A stretch of DNA of 64,000 nt from Taxillus chinensis (lineage: Eukaryota > Streptophyta > Magnoliopsida > Santalales > Loranthaceae), in NCBI GenBank assembly GCA_023512835.1, contig CM042092.1, positions 50,102,400 through 50,166,399 on the forward strand, written 5' to 3'. Below are positions 35,539 to 47,657 of this stretch, piece by piece. The notes under the pieces were generated by a model that ran no database searches, was not told where the DNA came from, and was given only the letters and a program-made list of their open reading frames with translations. Each line of letters starts with the position of its first letter. The stretch's first letter is position 1. A program made the translations under genes and the position numbers.

Positions 35539-35550
35539 TGGTATCAGAGC
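35539..35550 (+). other. Primer binding site of element C
   Basis: tggtatcagagc, two bases after the LTR end, complementary to initiator tRNA-Met. Confidence 0.9.
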
Positions 35551-35597
35551 AAGTTCTATTTGTTCTAAGTAGAGATCCCACTCTTTCACTCTCAGCA

Positions 35598-37890
35598 ATG
35601 GCCGAAGAAAGCAGTGTGTTATTCAACACTCGCCTTAACTCCGGAGGTGCACAAGAGCCCATCCCGAATCGAAGCAGCAGTGAAAATGTCGACCCACCTC
35701 AACCTGCTGCTGCCTCCACTGCTCAACCACGGAGTTCTGGTTTTACTCTGACAAAACTGCCCAAATTCACACCTGAGCTTTTCTCCCAGTGGAAAGTTCG
35801 CATGAAGATGTTCATAGTATGCCATGATCATCTCATGTGGCCCTGTCTTCATCAGGAGATTCCAATTCCGATGACTATCGGAGAACATGGAGTTAGAAGG
35901 CCAAAGACGGATGCCGAACTTACCAACGATGAAAGAGCCTAGCAGTGCGCTAGCGAAAAGGCTCTGGCTTACGTTACATCGTCTTTGGATTACGAGGCTT
36001 TCATGGACGTCCAGGGCTGCACGTCAGCAAAAGCTGTCTGGATAAACTTATAATCCTCTATGAGCTCTCAGATGCAAAACGTGATATGTGCTCTCAGACA
36101 GAACTTTAAGCGTTTCAATCACAAACCTGGCGAATCCCTTGAGAGTATCTATCGGAGATTCGGCAAGCTCATTCTAGAGCTAAAAACTTTCAATGAACAC
36201 TACACTCAGTCTCAAATCAATGACAAGTTCTTTCGATCTTTGCCGGATCGCTACTACTCCAAGCAGCTCCAGATGCAAGCTGACAAAAACTGGCTGTTTA
36301 CTGCCCTTGAAGAAATATACGGAGAGCTTCGGACTCATGAGGTCAGATTCAAATACACTGACCGTGATGAGAAAATAGCTCGGAAAGAAAAAGGGGTAGC
36401 TCTCAAAGCTACTAAATGCTCCAGTAATCATCAAGAGGATGATACGGATGAGTCAGAGAACTCTGACTCAGACACAGAAGAGGAAATAGCTCTTCTTGTT
36501 AAATCCTTTGAACGATTCCTTCGGAAAAGTAGAAAAAGATTCAGAAGAGGCTCCTCATCATCCAGAAGGAAGGAACGATCGGAGTCGAGCTCCCAAGAAT
36601 GTTTTAATTGTGGGAAACCCGGTCACTGGGCCAAGGAATGTAGATCCAAATCTAAGATGGCAGAGAAAAGTGACAAGGTTACTCCTTGACGTACCACCTC
36701 AGACAACAGCAAAAACAAGAGGAAGGCGTTCGTGACAAAGTACATCAGTGGCTCGGAAGAAGAGGAGGAATCCTCGGATGATGAGCCAACTCCTAAGTCG
36801 AACGTCTGCCTCATGGCAAATACTGAGGTACCTTCTATCTCTGAGCTCATGAGTAAAATAGAATCTCTTGTTACTGAACGTGATCATGAAAAGAATGAGA
36901 GACTAATAATTACTCAAATGTACAAAGATATGGAAAGTCAGAATAAACGTCTTGAATTTACAATTTCTAGACTTAAAAAAGACATAGCTGACTTTAGAGG
37001 AAAAAAAAGCTTGGTATCACGATCTAAGGGCTGAAAATCATCTGCTAAATACCAATCTCTCGGGCCTAAAAGTTATTGTAAAAAGACTCGAGAATGAACT
37101 AGAACAGGAAAAGGAAATAAATCGCAAGTGGCTTAAATCCGGGGAAATAGCCTCTTTATTTAGGACTGATCCAGATAATGTTCGAGTCAAACCTGGCCTA
37201 GGCTCAGAATCATCAACCTCCAATGCTCAAGCTACCGAGTGTCCTCCGGATTTCACTCCAAAACTAACCAACTTATATCCTATTAGTACGTCTAAACCGT
37301 TGGATGGTTTCATTTCAGGTGGCACCATAGTTTATGACTGTGGAGTCGAGGTCATTCTTCGCACTTCCCGAAGAAGTAGCACCCGTAACTAATGATGAAG
37401 GGAAGGCTGCTGCAGTTAAATCCAAAACTGTAGCACCCAAAAAGAAAGGAAAGGCTAAGGCTGACGCATCTAGGGCCAAGAGCACGTCACCCAAACGCAA
37501 TGGATTAGGCCACAGGGAACAGAGTAGAAAGTCTGTAAAATCTAAGAGACCTATATCCCCTGTTTGTACTCCGCATTATAGTGTCTGTTCCATCTGTAGG
37601 GAAATAGGTCATTATCACTATGAATGGTGGAGTTTATCTGATAACTAGCTTTATAATCAAATTCGTACCAATAAAGATCAGTTCAATAAAAAGAGTTCTT
37701 CGAGCAAAACAAAAGCTAAACCTCAAAGGAGTGTCTCTCCCAAGATAACCCAAATAAAAGAAGCAGCTGAAACTAACAAATTAAAGTCAACTTGGAGAGA
37801 TAAAAGTCCTAGCAAAGCCAAATATGAAACTGTTGACATTACTGCTGTTCTTTCTAACCGCCCGAAACAAGTTTGGGCACCAAAAGTGTA
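35598..37890 (+). pseudogene. gag of element C (broken)
   Basis: Copia-type Gag. ATG 35,598 ([17 protein letters not shown]). Capsid part: KFTPELFSQWKVRMKMFI. A TAG at about 35,940 and a deletion near 36,040-36,065 interrupt it; it resumes with QNVICALRQNFKRFNHKPGE. Zinc knuckle CFNCGKPGHWAKEC lies at about 36,598-36,640, followed by a TGA at 36,687. A coiled-coil and Lys-rich tail runs on in shifted frames to about 37,890, ending KQVWAPKV just before a stop, the usual end of SIRE-type gag before protease. Near-identical in order to the gag of E. Confidence 0.86.
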
Positions 37891-37909
37891 AACTGCTGTT
37901 TTTCAGGAG

Positions 37910-39060
37910 CATCTCTGGAATGTATTGCCGGATCGCTTGAAGTTAAAGATCAATCAAAGCAAGTGGATCCTCGATAGTGGATGCTCCGGACATATGACGG
38001 GTGATCAGACTCTGCTTGTAGAAGTTAATGAAAAACGAGGTCCATCTGTTTCATATGGTGACAACAACAAAGGTAAGACTGTCGGGTATGGCACTTTAAC
38101 CAACGGCTGTGTATCAATCACTAGAGTTGCACTAGTTGAAGGTTTGAAGCATAATTTGCTAAGTGTCAGTAATTTATGTAACAAAGGATTTACTGTTTCC
38201 TTTATTTCCAACACTGACATTAAGGGAAAACTTATCCAGGAGATGTAAAGTTATCCAGGATCAAGAGATGGGGACATATATTCGGTGGTCTTAAGAAATA
38301 ATTCTTCGACCTCGTATGCTTCCTCACTAAAGCTTCAGATGAAGATAGTTGGTTATGGCACAAGCGATGCGCACATTTAAACTTTAAGACATTGTCTAAG
38401 TTAGCATCATTTGATCTTGTCACCTGGTTTACCTAAATTCAAATACTCCAGAGACACTCTCGTCGAGAATGCCAACTCGGCAAATAGACCAAACATAGCT
38501 TTAAGAGCAAATCGGTTAATTTAATAAGCTGCTCCTCCGCAACTTCTTCATATGGGCCTCTGTGGTCCTATTTTGTTCCTTCGCTGGCCGGTGCGAGATA
38601 TACCCTTGTGGTTATCGATGATTTCACCAGATACACATGAGTGATGTTCCTGAAATCAAAGGATCAAACTTTTGAGCATCTTGTAGATCTTTTCAACTGG
38701 ATAAACAACTCATAAGGACTGAGCATAAAGTGCATCAGGAGTGATCATGGTACGTAATTTGATTTTTCAGATATGAGATCATATTGTTCGAACAGGGCAT
38801 TCAACATGACTTCTCTGCGCCCCGAACTCCATAACAAAATGGGGTAGTCGAGCGTAAGAATTGTACTTTAGTCGAGGCTAGCAGATCTATGTTAGCAGGG
38901 GCAACGCTTCCTCTCGCCTATGGGCTAAAGTCGTGTCCACTGCCTGCTATGTTTAGAACAGAACTCTAATAAATAAATCTACCATGAAAACACCCTATGA
39001 GATGTGGAGAGGATGAAAGCTTTCAATTTCACATTTTAGAGCTTTTGGGTGTACTTGCTA
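37910..39060 (+). pseudogene. Protease and integrase of element C (broken)
   Basis: The protease is clear at 37,961-38,248: SKWILDSGCSGHMTG carries the catalytic Asp (DSG), followed by GLKHNLLSVSNLCNKGFTV. The integrase (about 38,270-39,060) is degraded. HKRCAHLNFKT-like residues of the zinc module near 38,358 and TPQQNGVVERK-like residues near 38,830 are readable only across changing frames. SIRE order is kept. Element E lacks this segment except for the integrase end. Confidence 0.78.
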
Positions 39061-39064
39061 TATA

Positions 39065-41265
39065 TTGATAAATGGCAAAGAAACCCGGAATAAATTTGAA
39101 CCAAAATCTGATGATGGGATTTTTGTTGGGTACTCATTACATAGCAAGGCTTATCGGGTCTTCAATAGAAAACTTTTTAAAGTTGAAGAATCTATCCATG
39201 TGACTTTTGATGAAGCTAATCTTGATTGGTCAAAAGTTACTTCTTCAAGTTCTAATGTGCAGGTCCCGGACAGCAACATCGATTACTCGAAGTTTATGAA
39301 TGTTCCTGATACACATTCTAACCAACCACGTGGCATCAACGAAGCACAAAGAAATTATATGGATGATGCTACGGATGATTCGGACTCAGGACTACCATTA
39401 AGCTCCGGACATACTCCTACGGATACCCAAAATTCCGGAGCACCTTCAAGTCCGTCCGGACCAGTTAACACTGAAAGAAACAGTGTTGAAGAACCACCTA
39501 GTTCTACCGTACCTTCTAATATGGAAACATCTGGTCCGGAAGAAGCTCAACCAACAGATACACCTGAACCACCTAACTTGGCAGAGCTTCAAATTATTCA
39601 AGATCAACCATCACATGCACAGAATTACAGATGGACCCGAAACCATCCCTCAGATCAAGTGATTGGTGATCCTACTATTGGTGTAAGAACAAGAGCAACC
39701 ACCTCCAACATGTGTTTTTACTCGTGTTTTCTATCTCAAATAGAACCAAAGGTGGTGGATGAAGCTCTTCGGGATTCGAATTGGATAGAAGCCATGCAAG
39801 AAGAGCTGAATCAATTTAAGAGAAATAATGTGTGACTCTAGTACCAAGGCCTAAGTCTCAGCAAGTCATAGGAGTTAAATGGGTGTTCCGGAACAAGCTT
39901 GATATGGATGGAATTGTAATCCGGAACAAAGCCAGACTGGTAGCCAAAGGATATCGTCAAGAAGAAGGAATAAACTATGATGAGACCTTTGCTCCGGTGG
40001 CAAGACTTGAGGCAATCTGAATGTTTCTGGCGTATGCTTCATATGGAAACTTCATAGTTTATCAAATGGACGTCAAAAGTGCATTCCTGAATGGAGATCT
40101 TCAAGAGGAGGTTTACGTTGAACAACCTCCAGGTTTCATTGAACCCAAGGTTGGACATCTGGTTTACAAACTAAGGAAAGCTTTGTATGGATTGAAGCAA
40201 GCTCCAAGAGCCTGGTACAACACACTTTCGGAATTCTTACTTGCTCAAAACTTTCAAAAAGGGAAGATTGACACCACGTTATTCTTACGGAAAGAGAAAG
40301 GACATACTCTAATCGTACAGATATACGTGGATGATATCATTTTCGGATCAACTAATCCGAAACTTTGTGATGAATTCGCCAAGTTGATGACTGGCAAGTT
40401 TGAGATGAGTATGATGGGAGAACTGTCCTACTTCCTTGGGATCGAAGTCAAACAACTGAAGGAAGGGACCTTCATAAACCAAGCTAAGTATACTCGTGAC
40501 TTAATCAAGAAGTTTGGTATGGAAGGTTCGTCTCCGTCAAAACTCCAATGCCGGCCAATGACAAGTTAGACCCAAGATGATGGCAAATCGGTGAATGTGA
40601 TCGAGTACGAGAGGATGATTGGATCCTTGCTGTATCTTACAGCAAGTCGCCCGGACATAATGTTTGCAACTTGCATCTGCGCAAGATATCAGGCGAATCC
40701 CAAAGAGTCACATATGCTTCATGTAAAACGGATATTAACGTATCTCAAAGGGACAATTAATTTGGGACTTTGGTACCCATAAGAGTCCAACTTCGCCTTA
40801 TCCGGATATTCTGATGCTGATTTCGCCGGGTGTCGCATAGACAGGAAAAGCACCAGTGGTACATGCCAATTCCTTGGAAACAGATTGATCTCTTGGTTCA
40901 GTAAGAAGCAGAATTCCGTATCAACATCTACTGCTGAAACGGAATATATAGCTGCTGGGAGTTGCTGTGCATAGCTTCTCTGGATGCAAAGTCAACTTAC
41001 TGACTACGGCTTCAACATGACATTTGTTCCACTCTACTGTGACAATACCAGTGCTATTGCTATCAGCAATAATCCCGTCATGCATCCAAAGACAAAACAT
41101 ATTGAGGTCAGGCATCATTTCATTCACGATCATGTTCTTAAAAAGCACATATCCCTAGAACATGTTGCTACTGAAGATCAACTGGCGGATATACTTACAA
41201 ACCCCTACCTGATGTAAGATTTTCTGAACTTCTTCTCAAATTAAGTATGCTTGACTTTTCTGCAT
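39065..41265 (+). pseudogene. Integrase tail, RT and RNase H of element C
   Basis: 39,065-39,300 is the integrase tail ([20 protein letters not shown]). A Ser/Pro/Thr-rich linker follows to about 39,640. RT starts near 39,690 with TRATTSNM and includes [37 protein letters not shown] and the active site [11 protein letters not shown] with both aspartates (about 40,321-40,353). RNase H (40,590-41,217) shows [16 protein letters not shown] and DNTSAIAISNNPVMHPKTKHIEVR. Stops at 39,835, 40,018 and 40,567, and a frameshift near 41,205, split it into pieces. The RT core residues look intact. Confidence 0.88.
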
Positions 41266-42964
41266 AGCTTCTCACCTGTTATCCATCAGTAGTTGTTTTC
41301 AGAACACGCATTGTGCTTTTATTGATAGTAGTAGATACATACTGATCTTAATGATGATCATACTTACTGTCTAATGTGCTTCATGCTTCTGATATTGATA
41401 GCAACTTCATATGTAGGATGATGCTTGCGTTTCCCGACTGAAGTCGTTTAAGCAAACATAATTAAAGTTTATATGATTAACATCATTCTGGTTTCATGAT
41501 CTTAATTTCCACCGATCACCACATGCCAAATGCCTGTTCATTTAGATTACTCTATTAACATGTATTGTTGAAGAAATGAAATGGGTTAGCTCGGAATGCC
41601 TGGTGGATGAATACACAATCGCAGTCTGATCAGCTTATGAAGTATAGCTTCCTAAAAAGATAGACCGTGCTGAATTTCTTTAAGCCGGAAAGGTCTACCG
41701 AGAGGATTGCACAATCTACGGGGGAGAAAATGCTTTATAAATTATTCAAATAATACCCCCTGTATATGTCTCATGACCTCTTTCCTGGCTGTCTATTCGA
41801 GGGGGAGCCTTTCATTGAGAGGATCAAATGATCTATGGGGGAGCCTAAGCTTTATCTATTACCTCAGTAATAACCCCCTAATATGTCTCAGATACTCCCT
41901 CCTCTGAACCTTTACTTCCGGATCTGACTGGACATGCGTTGTTGAAACAGAATTGCGGCATGCTTGGAGGTATTTTTTTTCTCCAACCATGCATTTTAAT
42001 CGGAAAATCAACTGCTTGCTTTTGACATGTGTCCACTTCCTCATTTTTCACTCATGAATCCTAGTTTGGTCAAATTATATGATTTTTAATTAATCTTAGC
42101 TACGTCGTTCAGCAGGACGGGTTCGCTATGTTGACCTATATGAACTTGTGTATTTATTATCTGACATATGCCCTGATTTAGTCACATTGATCATTCTGTA
42201 GTATGTATATGTCTATTTCATTCTTGGTAATGCATAAGTTCTGCTACTCATTAGTTCGGATTATATAGCTCTTCACTGATTATTTTCTCATATCTGTACT
42301 AATCCTTGCCTGTTAAGCTTTTGTACTTTTAACTTATTTTTGTGAAGCTACAGGTTCAGATTTTCTTTGCACACTTATCGATAAATCCAGTCCATAGTCT
42401 TGGATTTGAAGTGTTATGGTACTTCTCTTCTCTTCGACTTATTGACAGCAAAGGAATCTACTTCTCTTAAACCGCACTCTGTTACTACGGACACGGTCTA
42501 CTTTTCATCCGGATACTCGTTACTCGACTATCGCTTATTCCGGATGATTGTTGGTTCATTCCTCCGGACTCCTGATACTGTCAAATTGCGATAATCCATG
42601 TTTTATTTTATATCGCGTGCTTTTGAGGAGGAATAATGATGATTTATTAAATGCATGTCTCGAGATGCACACACTTCCCCTGGAAGGCAAACAGTTGTAA
42701 CCCTTACTTGGTCATGCCGTCTCCACGTCATCTTTTAAGTCGGAGGCGCATCGATATCAAGAGTAATGACATCAGCCTGTCAAGCGATTTACTGTTTCAC
42801 TTGCCACATTCCTAGACCCGCTGACATTTACGGACTCAGTCTTACATATTCTGGCCATTCCTGCGAAGCACGAGTGTTACTCTTTTCAAATCCCTAAAAC
42901 TCTCGTTGCTCCTTCAATCCCCAAAGACCTCGCCTTCCCTCTCGCCCTTCACCTTTCATCTATA
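41266..42964 (+). other. Spacer after pol of element C
   Basis: No gene. 41,265-42,000 is matched by the - strand of 8,552-9,262 in element E. It holds several 'gggggag' purine blocks (41,718, 41,802, 41,838). Confidence 0.7.
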
Positions 42965-44702
42965 ATGGCACCTAGAACCTCTCTTTCCAGTGCCAATCCC
43001 GGCCATCTGGTCGATTGGAGCGCTATCTCCAACCCTCTGGACTGGTTTTTCCATATTCGCCCTCTTCTAGAAGCCTCTTACATACTCGACTTGATCTCCA
43101 ATCCTATCGATCTTCTTGTAGACGACATTCTCGAGTACTACCTACGGATCCGCTGTACCACCGACTCCATCATCTCCTATGTTCGCGGTGAATCCATCCT
43201 CATTACCCCCGACGTTCTCCGCGCTGCTCTCAGTCTACCCCCCGGTGAATCACAGCGCCCCGATGCCGATCCCATGGCAGCTTCTATGGGTTGCACCTAT
43301 AAAGGCAAGGAATACAAGGTGAAGTCCTTCCAAGGCCGTTATCGCTGTATGGCGGTCATACTGATTCGATGTTTACTGGCTCGCACTTCCGCTCTGGACT
43401 TTGTTCCGTACGATCTTCTTCTAGCCATGTACGGCATTTTCGAAGGTCTTCCGATGGACTGGGGGACGTTTTTGTTTCGACTGTTGCAGACTAGACCCAA
43501 GAACCTTTCCTTTGGGTGCATCCTTAGCATTGTCTTCCGGCATCTTCATCCGGACTATTTCGCCCGCGCTGATGCTGTTTCATTTCCTCCGGCTTATTAC
43601 CTTCGCTATCTTACGCCTGATGGGAACATGACAGGCCGTCGTCCCTCTGCAGCTCTCCACATTCTCCCTGCCACGGAACAACAAGGCAGTTCTGTTGATG
43701 ACCCCTCCGACAGCCATGCCCCTGACGTCAGCTCTGCTCACCGATCCTCCCGGATTTGGTCCATTGCTGCACCATCCATCTCTCGGGCCTCCCAGCATAG
43801 CATCCGTGCCGAACCCTCCGAGGTTGCGGGGCTATCTCAGCGCAGTGCCCCTAGAGCTGTTTCTTCAGCCCCTTCTGCTACGGATGTCCCCACCCCCTCC
43901 ACTTCCGCTGTTGCTGCCACAGTTGCTGCTGCAATTGCTGATGTCCCGGAATCTATTCCGGAAGCTCCTTTGCCTCCCCTACCTCAACCCCGAGATTACC
44001 TTGACCATCTCTCCGCCGACACCTTAACGAACCTTTGGCTCTGTTTCAGCCTTGCCCACACCGCCTCCATTCCTGACACCGATCTCCGGGTGTTTTACAC
44101 TCGCCATACTCAATCCCCGGAGACCATGATCATCTGGAATTTGGACCAAGGCTTTCTTACACCGGCCTCCACTCCAGATGTGTCGTTCCCTAACCCCTCT
44201 AGCCCGGTCCATGCTGCACAGAGTCCTTTTCCTGCAAAGGCTGGACCTTCTTCTCCTGATGTTGATATTCCCGTTGTTGACCTATCTGGTCAAAGCGGGT
44301 CCGCTGCTCCGGATGCCTCTACTGCTCCGGATGCCCCTTCTACTGTTGCTGCTGATACTCCTGTGGACTCCTCTGCCCAGCGCACTCCTGCTCCTGTTCA
44401 TGCGGGGGAGTCCTCCAAAGCTCCCGAGTTGGCCCTTGGGCGTGCTTCTTTTGGCACAGTCCACTCCGACGCTGTGCTCTCCGCCCAGCTGGACCGCCAC
44501 GCCCAAGCTCATAGCGCCCAAATATCCGCCATCGCCGCCAAGGTTGATGCTCTTGGCGCCCAACTCCTCTCCGCCCTCACCGACTCCTCCACCTCCATGG
44601 AATAGAAGATGGACCTCGTCGCCTCGTCCGTCCACTCCTTGTCTACCTCCTTCGCGGACCTGGCGCACACGATGGCTCGCCCTCCCGTTGCTCCCTGGTG
44701 AT
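42965..44702 (+). pseudogene. Extra ORF after pol in element C (unknown function)
   Basis: ATG 42,965; open for 546 residues to a TAG at 44,603-44,605, after which the same frame stays open to 44,702, so one stop probably cut a 578-residue protein. The first about 220 residues are compact and hydrophobic-rich (NPLDWFFHIRPLLEAS, ILITPDVLRAALSLPPGE, RCLLARTSALDFVPYDLLLAMYGIFEGLPMDW). They resemble the N-terminal domain of plant-transposon ORFs often labelled 'putative plant transposon protein'; this likeness is from memory and untested. Residues about 230-500 are Ser/Pro/Ala-rich and likely disordered. The C-terminal part (LDRHAQAHSAQISAIAAKV) could form a coiled coil. No signal peptide or transmembrane helix is evident, so an envelope role is not supported. 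Confidence 0.7.
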
Positions 44703-44722
44703 CTGCCAAACCGGGGGAGAGA

Positions 44723-45396
44723 GTGTCATCTGATCCTTCTGCTCCTCCTGTATCACAAACCTCCACTCGTGCTGAGAAGCGGCCTGCCTCTTCATTGCTT
44801 CAGGGAGTTCAAATCCCCAAACGTAGCCGCTTCTCTCAGCCAAGCTCCTTGAGTGCAGCTCTTCCTCCATCCTCTCCATCCGCAGCTGACACCTTCCTCC
44901 CATCATATGCGGCGTGTGACCCTCTTGATGCGGACGGAAGCGTGCGTAAGGCATTGCTTTCCTATGCTGCGTCTTCTGCCGAGAGAAGATGTCTCTCTGA
45001 CCTGTACCCCTTCTCCCGGACGACATTCGGACCCTTTGTTCGGAGAAAGGCCTCTTTACAACAGACGACATTGACAACTTCTCTAGGGCTGCTAAAATGG
45101 AGATGAGGCTGTTTCCATCTCTGTACAAGGATGGCCACTTGTTTAAAGTTCTGCCGTGCTGGAATGAGGGCTATCTTCCTAGTATAGATATCATTCAGTC
45201 CTTTATCGAAGGAACTGCTGAGGATAGCAAGCCATGGAGAACTCTCTCAACTATCCTCATTCCGTACCGGATCATGTCGCCACATTTCATGATGGTCGTC
45301 TTCATGATTCAGTCCAAACAGATGATTCTGATTGATTCTCATCAGATTGTGGAGCAGTATGTAATAAAGAATCAATGGGAACCACTGTGTCTCTGA
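44723..45396 (+). pseudogene. Second post-pol ORF remnant in element C, weakly Ulp1-like
   Basis: Two overlapping frames (44,723-45,106 and 45,097-45,396) that read as one protein with a frameshift. The first part is Ser/Pro-rich with RAEKRPASSLLQGVQIPKRSR. The second has LFKVLPCWNEGYLPSIDIIQSF, then TILIPYRIMSPHF, MMVVFMIQSKQMILIDSH. The order hydrophobic strand, His, aromatic, hydrophobic strand, then D-S recalls the His...Asp half of Ulp1/C48 cysteine proteases (usually HW...DS). The Cys half is not seen. The function call is speculative. Confidence 0.4.
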
Positions 45397-45807
45397 TTGA
45401 CTGAAGTTGTGAAGAAAGTCGGATTATATGAAAAGTTGGGCATCACTCCTTTGAGACCAACTGAGAAGCTGAAAGCGACATTTCGGGGCAAGAAGCAAGT
45501 GCCACAATGATCAGATGGAGATAGGCTGAGCTTTTGTCTGTTACTTCATCAAGTCATTCTTAAGTGTGGACAAATCTTGGAGCCAACACACTACTTATGC
45601 GATGAAGCAGACAATGGAGCTTAGAGAGAAAGCAGCAACAATGATCTTCAAGTATAGTAAGCCTTATGTACCTTAATGAAAGTCTTGTATAAAGGCTAAA
45701 TTGTATTTCATGCTTGATAAATGAAAATGGTTGTGATGTGTATTCTATATGTTATCTTTTTGCACTGCTTACCAGATCAGATTACAAAGGGTTTGGGCAT
45801 ATCCATA

Positions 45808-45819
45808 ATTGGGGGAGAT
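45808..45819 (+). other. Polypurine tract of element C
   Basis: attgggggagat immediately before the 3' LTR. Confidence 0.8.
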
Positions 45820-47248
45820 TGTTGGATCAAGCCCAGAATTTGGATAATGCTGATAAAGCCCTATGTAATTTGATTTGAGATCTTTTGTGTTTCTTTGATC
45901 ATTGCGGAAGATATGTTATTAATCTAGAGATACACTCATGAGAGCAAAACTAAGGACAGGATACATAATCCTGATCCGGACAAGAGTGAGTGTCGTCAAA
46001 CACTTGGTAAATAACCAAGTCACCAATACATACGGAATAAGGAACATTCGTGCGGACTAAGAACTTAAAAGCTATGGATTACGGAATCTACTCTTAATGC
46101 CTCAAACGAACTAAGTCAAACTAATACGGAGTAAGAATCTTGGTCTACAAGGTCGCACGGAGTAAAAGAGTCAACACGGAGCTAAAAAGTTAAGTCTTTC
46201 ACTCAAATGAACTAAAGTAAAGAAGACACGGAGTAAGGCATCCAAGTCTTTCATACACACGGAGTAAGAAAGTACTGATGCGGAATAAGGACCCGAGTCC
46301 TTATTCGCACGGAGTAAGGAACTTAGATGTGGAGTAAGGAATCCGGACCACTCACTCATGCGGAGTAAGGATGTGCTAGTACGGAGTAAGCCATCCGATC
46401 CTTTAGACTCACACGGAGTAAGGAACTTACATACGGAGTAAGAAACTTACATACGGAGTAAGGAACTTACATGTGGAGTAAGGAAGCACTGATACGGAAT
46501 AAGCACTCCGACCTTCTCATTCATACGGAGTAAGGAAGCGCTGACACGGACTAAGGATTCTAGTATCAAATAGATACGGAGTAAGCAACCACTAACATGG
46601 AGTAAGGTTCCGAGCTTCATTAGCTACGGAGTAAGGAAAATTACACCGGACCAAGAAGATGCTGCTTCAACTTAACCGCATTTAAGGTTATCAGCTCGTG
46701 GTGTCCCGATGTAAGACAAACTTGTTGAGAACCTGAAGAATCTTACACATGGATCACCCGGATATGTGGACACAACTTTAATTATATTTGGGAACTTATA
46801 AAGGCACTTATACTCTTCAAACCCAAGATCTTGAGCTCCACAAACCGCAGCAGTCAAGGCAGAGAGACTACCGAGGAATAGTTAGTGCTGAACGCATTCC
46901 GGAACTACATGTTCCAAGGTTGTCTTTTAGGAATGTTTTTGTATAAATATTTATACTTGTATATTTAAAGGGGTGTGCGAGCAAGCCTGAATCGATCTTG
47001 TGTATGCATAAGAGTTCAAAGAGATAATATAGGCTAGAGTGTGAATCCTTTTGTAAACAGAGTGTAAAAGAGTCTTGCTTCTATTTTGTTGTATTTATCT
47101 TTTGATATTAAAACAAAATACTTCCACTATCTGGTTATCTTCCGCAGTGATTCTATCACTTAACTAGATAAGTGTTTGTGTCATAAGAGAAGATAAAGAG
47201 TTTGGATAAGAGCCTATTCACCCCCCTCTAGGCTCCAAGGGACCATCA
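45820..47248 (+). repeat. 3' LTR of element C
   Basis: 1,429 bp partner of 34,107-35,536, followed by the gttcc target duplication. Confidence 0.95.
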
Positions 47249-47253
47249 GTTCC

Positions 47254-47412
47254 TGTTTAGATAATCGATCGACGTGAGAAAATTTTGTGAGGCAAAGTCA
47301 TTCCTTTAGTTCGAGTCCTGTGGAAACATCTTGGGTTAGAGGAGCAAACTTGGGAGCGAGAGAGTCAGATGCGTGTTCTTCATCCTGAGTTGTTCGAGGA
47401 CGAACAGTCCTA
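47254..47412 (+). pseudogene. Chromodomain end of element A integrase
   Basis: Reads IIDRREKIL, stop, GKVIPLVRVLWKHLGLEEQTWERE, ending HPELFEDEQS. This is the chromodomain at the C-terminus of Tekay-type integrases, which in the family guides insertion to histone-marked chromatin. The TGA at 47,288-47,290 stands where Arg is usual. It follows directly on the integrase part at 34,106 once element C is removed. Confidence 0.85.
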
Positions 47413-47657
47413 AGGTGGGGAGGATGTCATGTTTCTCCATATTTATTTTGTTCCTTGCTCTGGTGGAGATATGTATTTGTTATAATAATATTTGGTTGGA
47501 TAGTATTTTATTGTGATATAATGTTACATGATTTTGTTGTGACTTATATACTAGTATGTGACATATAGTGATTAATGATGATGTTGGCTTTCTCATTTCA
47601 TTTCTTGTCATTGAGGTTGTTGCTTTTTGAGGATGAAAAGTCTTAAGGTGGGGAGAA
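47413..47657 (+). other. Element A 3' untranslated stretch with two purine tracts
   Basis: cctaaggtggggaggatg (47,411-47,428) and ttaaggtggggagaatg (47,643-47,659) are near-copies, each preceded by a GAGGA(C/T)GAA(C/A)AGTC-type sequence. The second abuts the LTR. Confidence 0.65.

Larger units (their letters stand above)
34107..47248 (+). mobile_element. Element C: SIRE-type Ty1/copia element, complete structure
   Basis: Seen: LTRs 34,107-35,536 and 45,820-47,248 (1,430 and 1,429 bp, tgttggatc...gggaccatca), a perfect 5-base target duplication gttcc (34,102-34,106 and 47,249-47,253), primer site tggtatcagagc at 35,539-35,550 and purine tract attgggggaga before the 3' LTR. The interior has gag, protease, integrase, RT and RNase H in copia order, then about 1.7 kb of spacer and further ORFs. 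13.1 kb in total, large even for SIRE/Maximus. LTRs differ by a few per cent by eye; pol has several stops and frameshifts. Confidence 0.93.

Noticed and set aside
42965..44702. Retroviral envelope protein
   Set aside because: No signal peptide, membrane helix or cleavage site visible; position alone is not enough.
44178..44852. Leucine/proline-rich ORF overlapping the post-pol ORF of C
   Set aside because: Another frame of the Ser/Pro/Ala-rich segment of 42,965-44,702; typical shadow composition.
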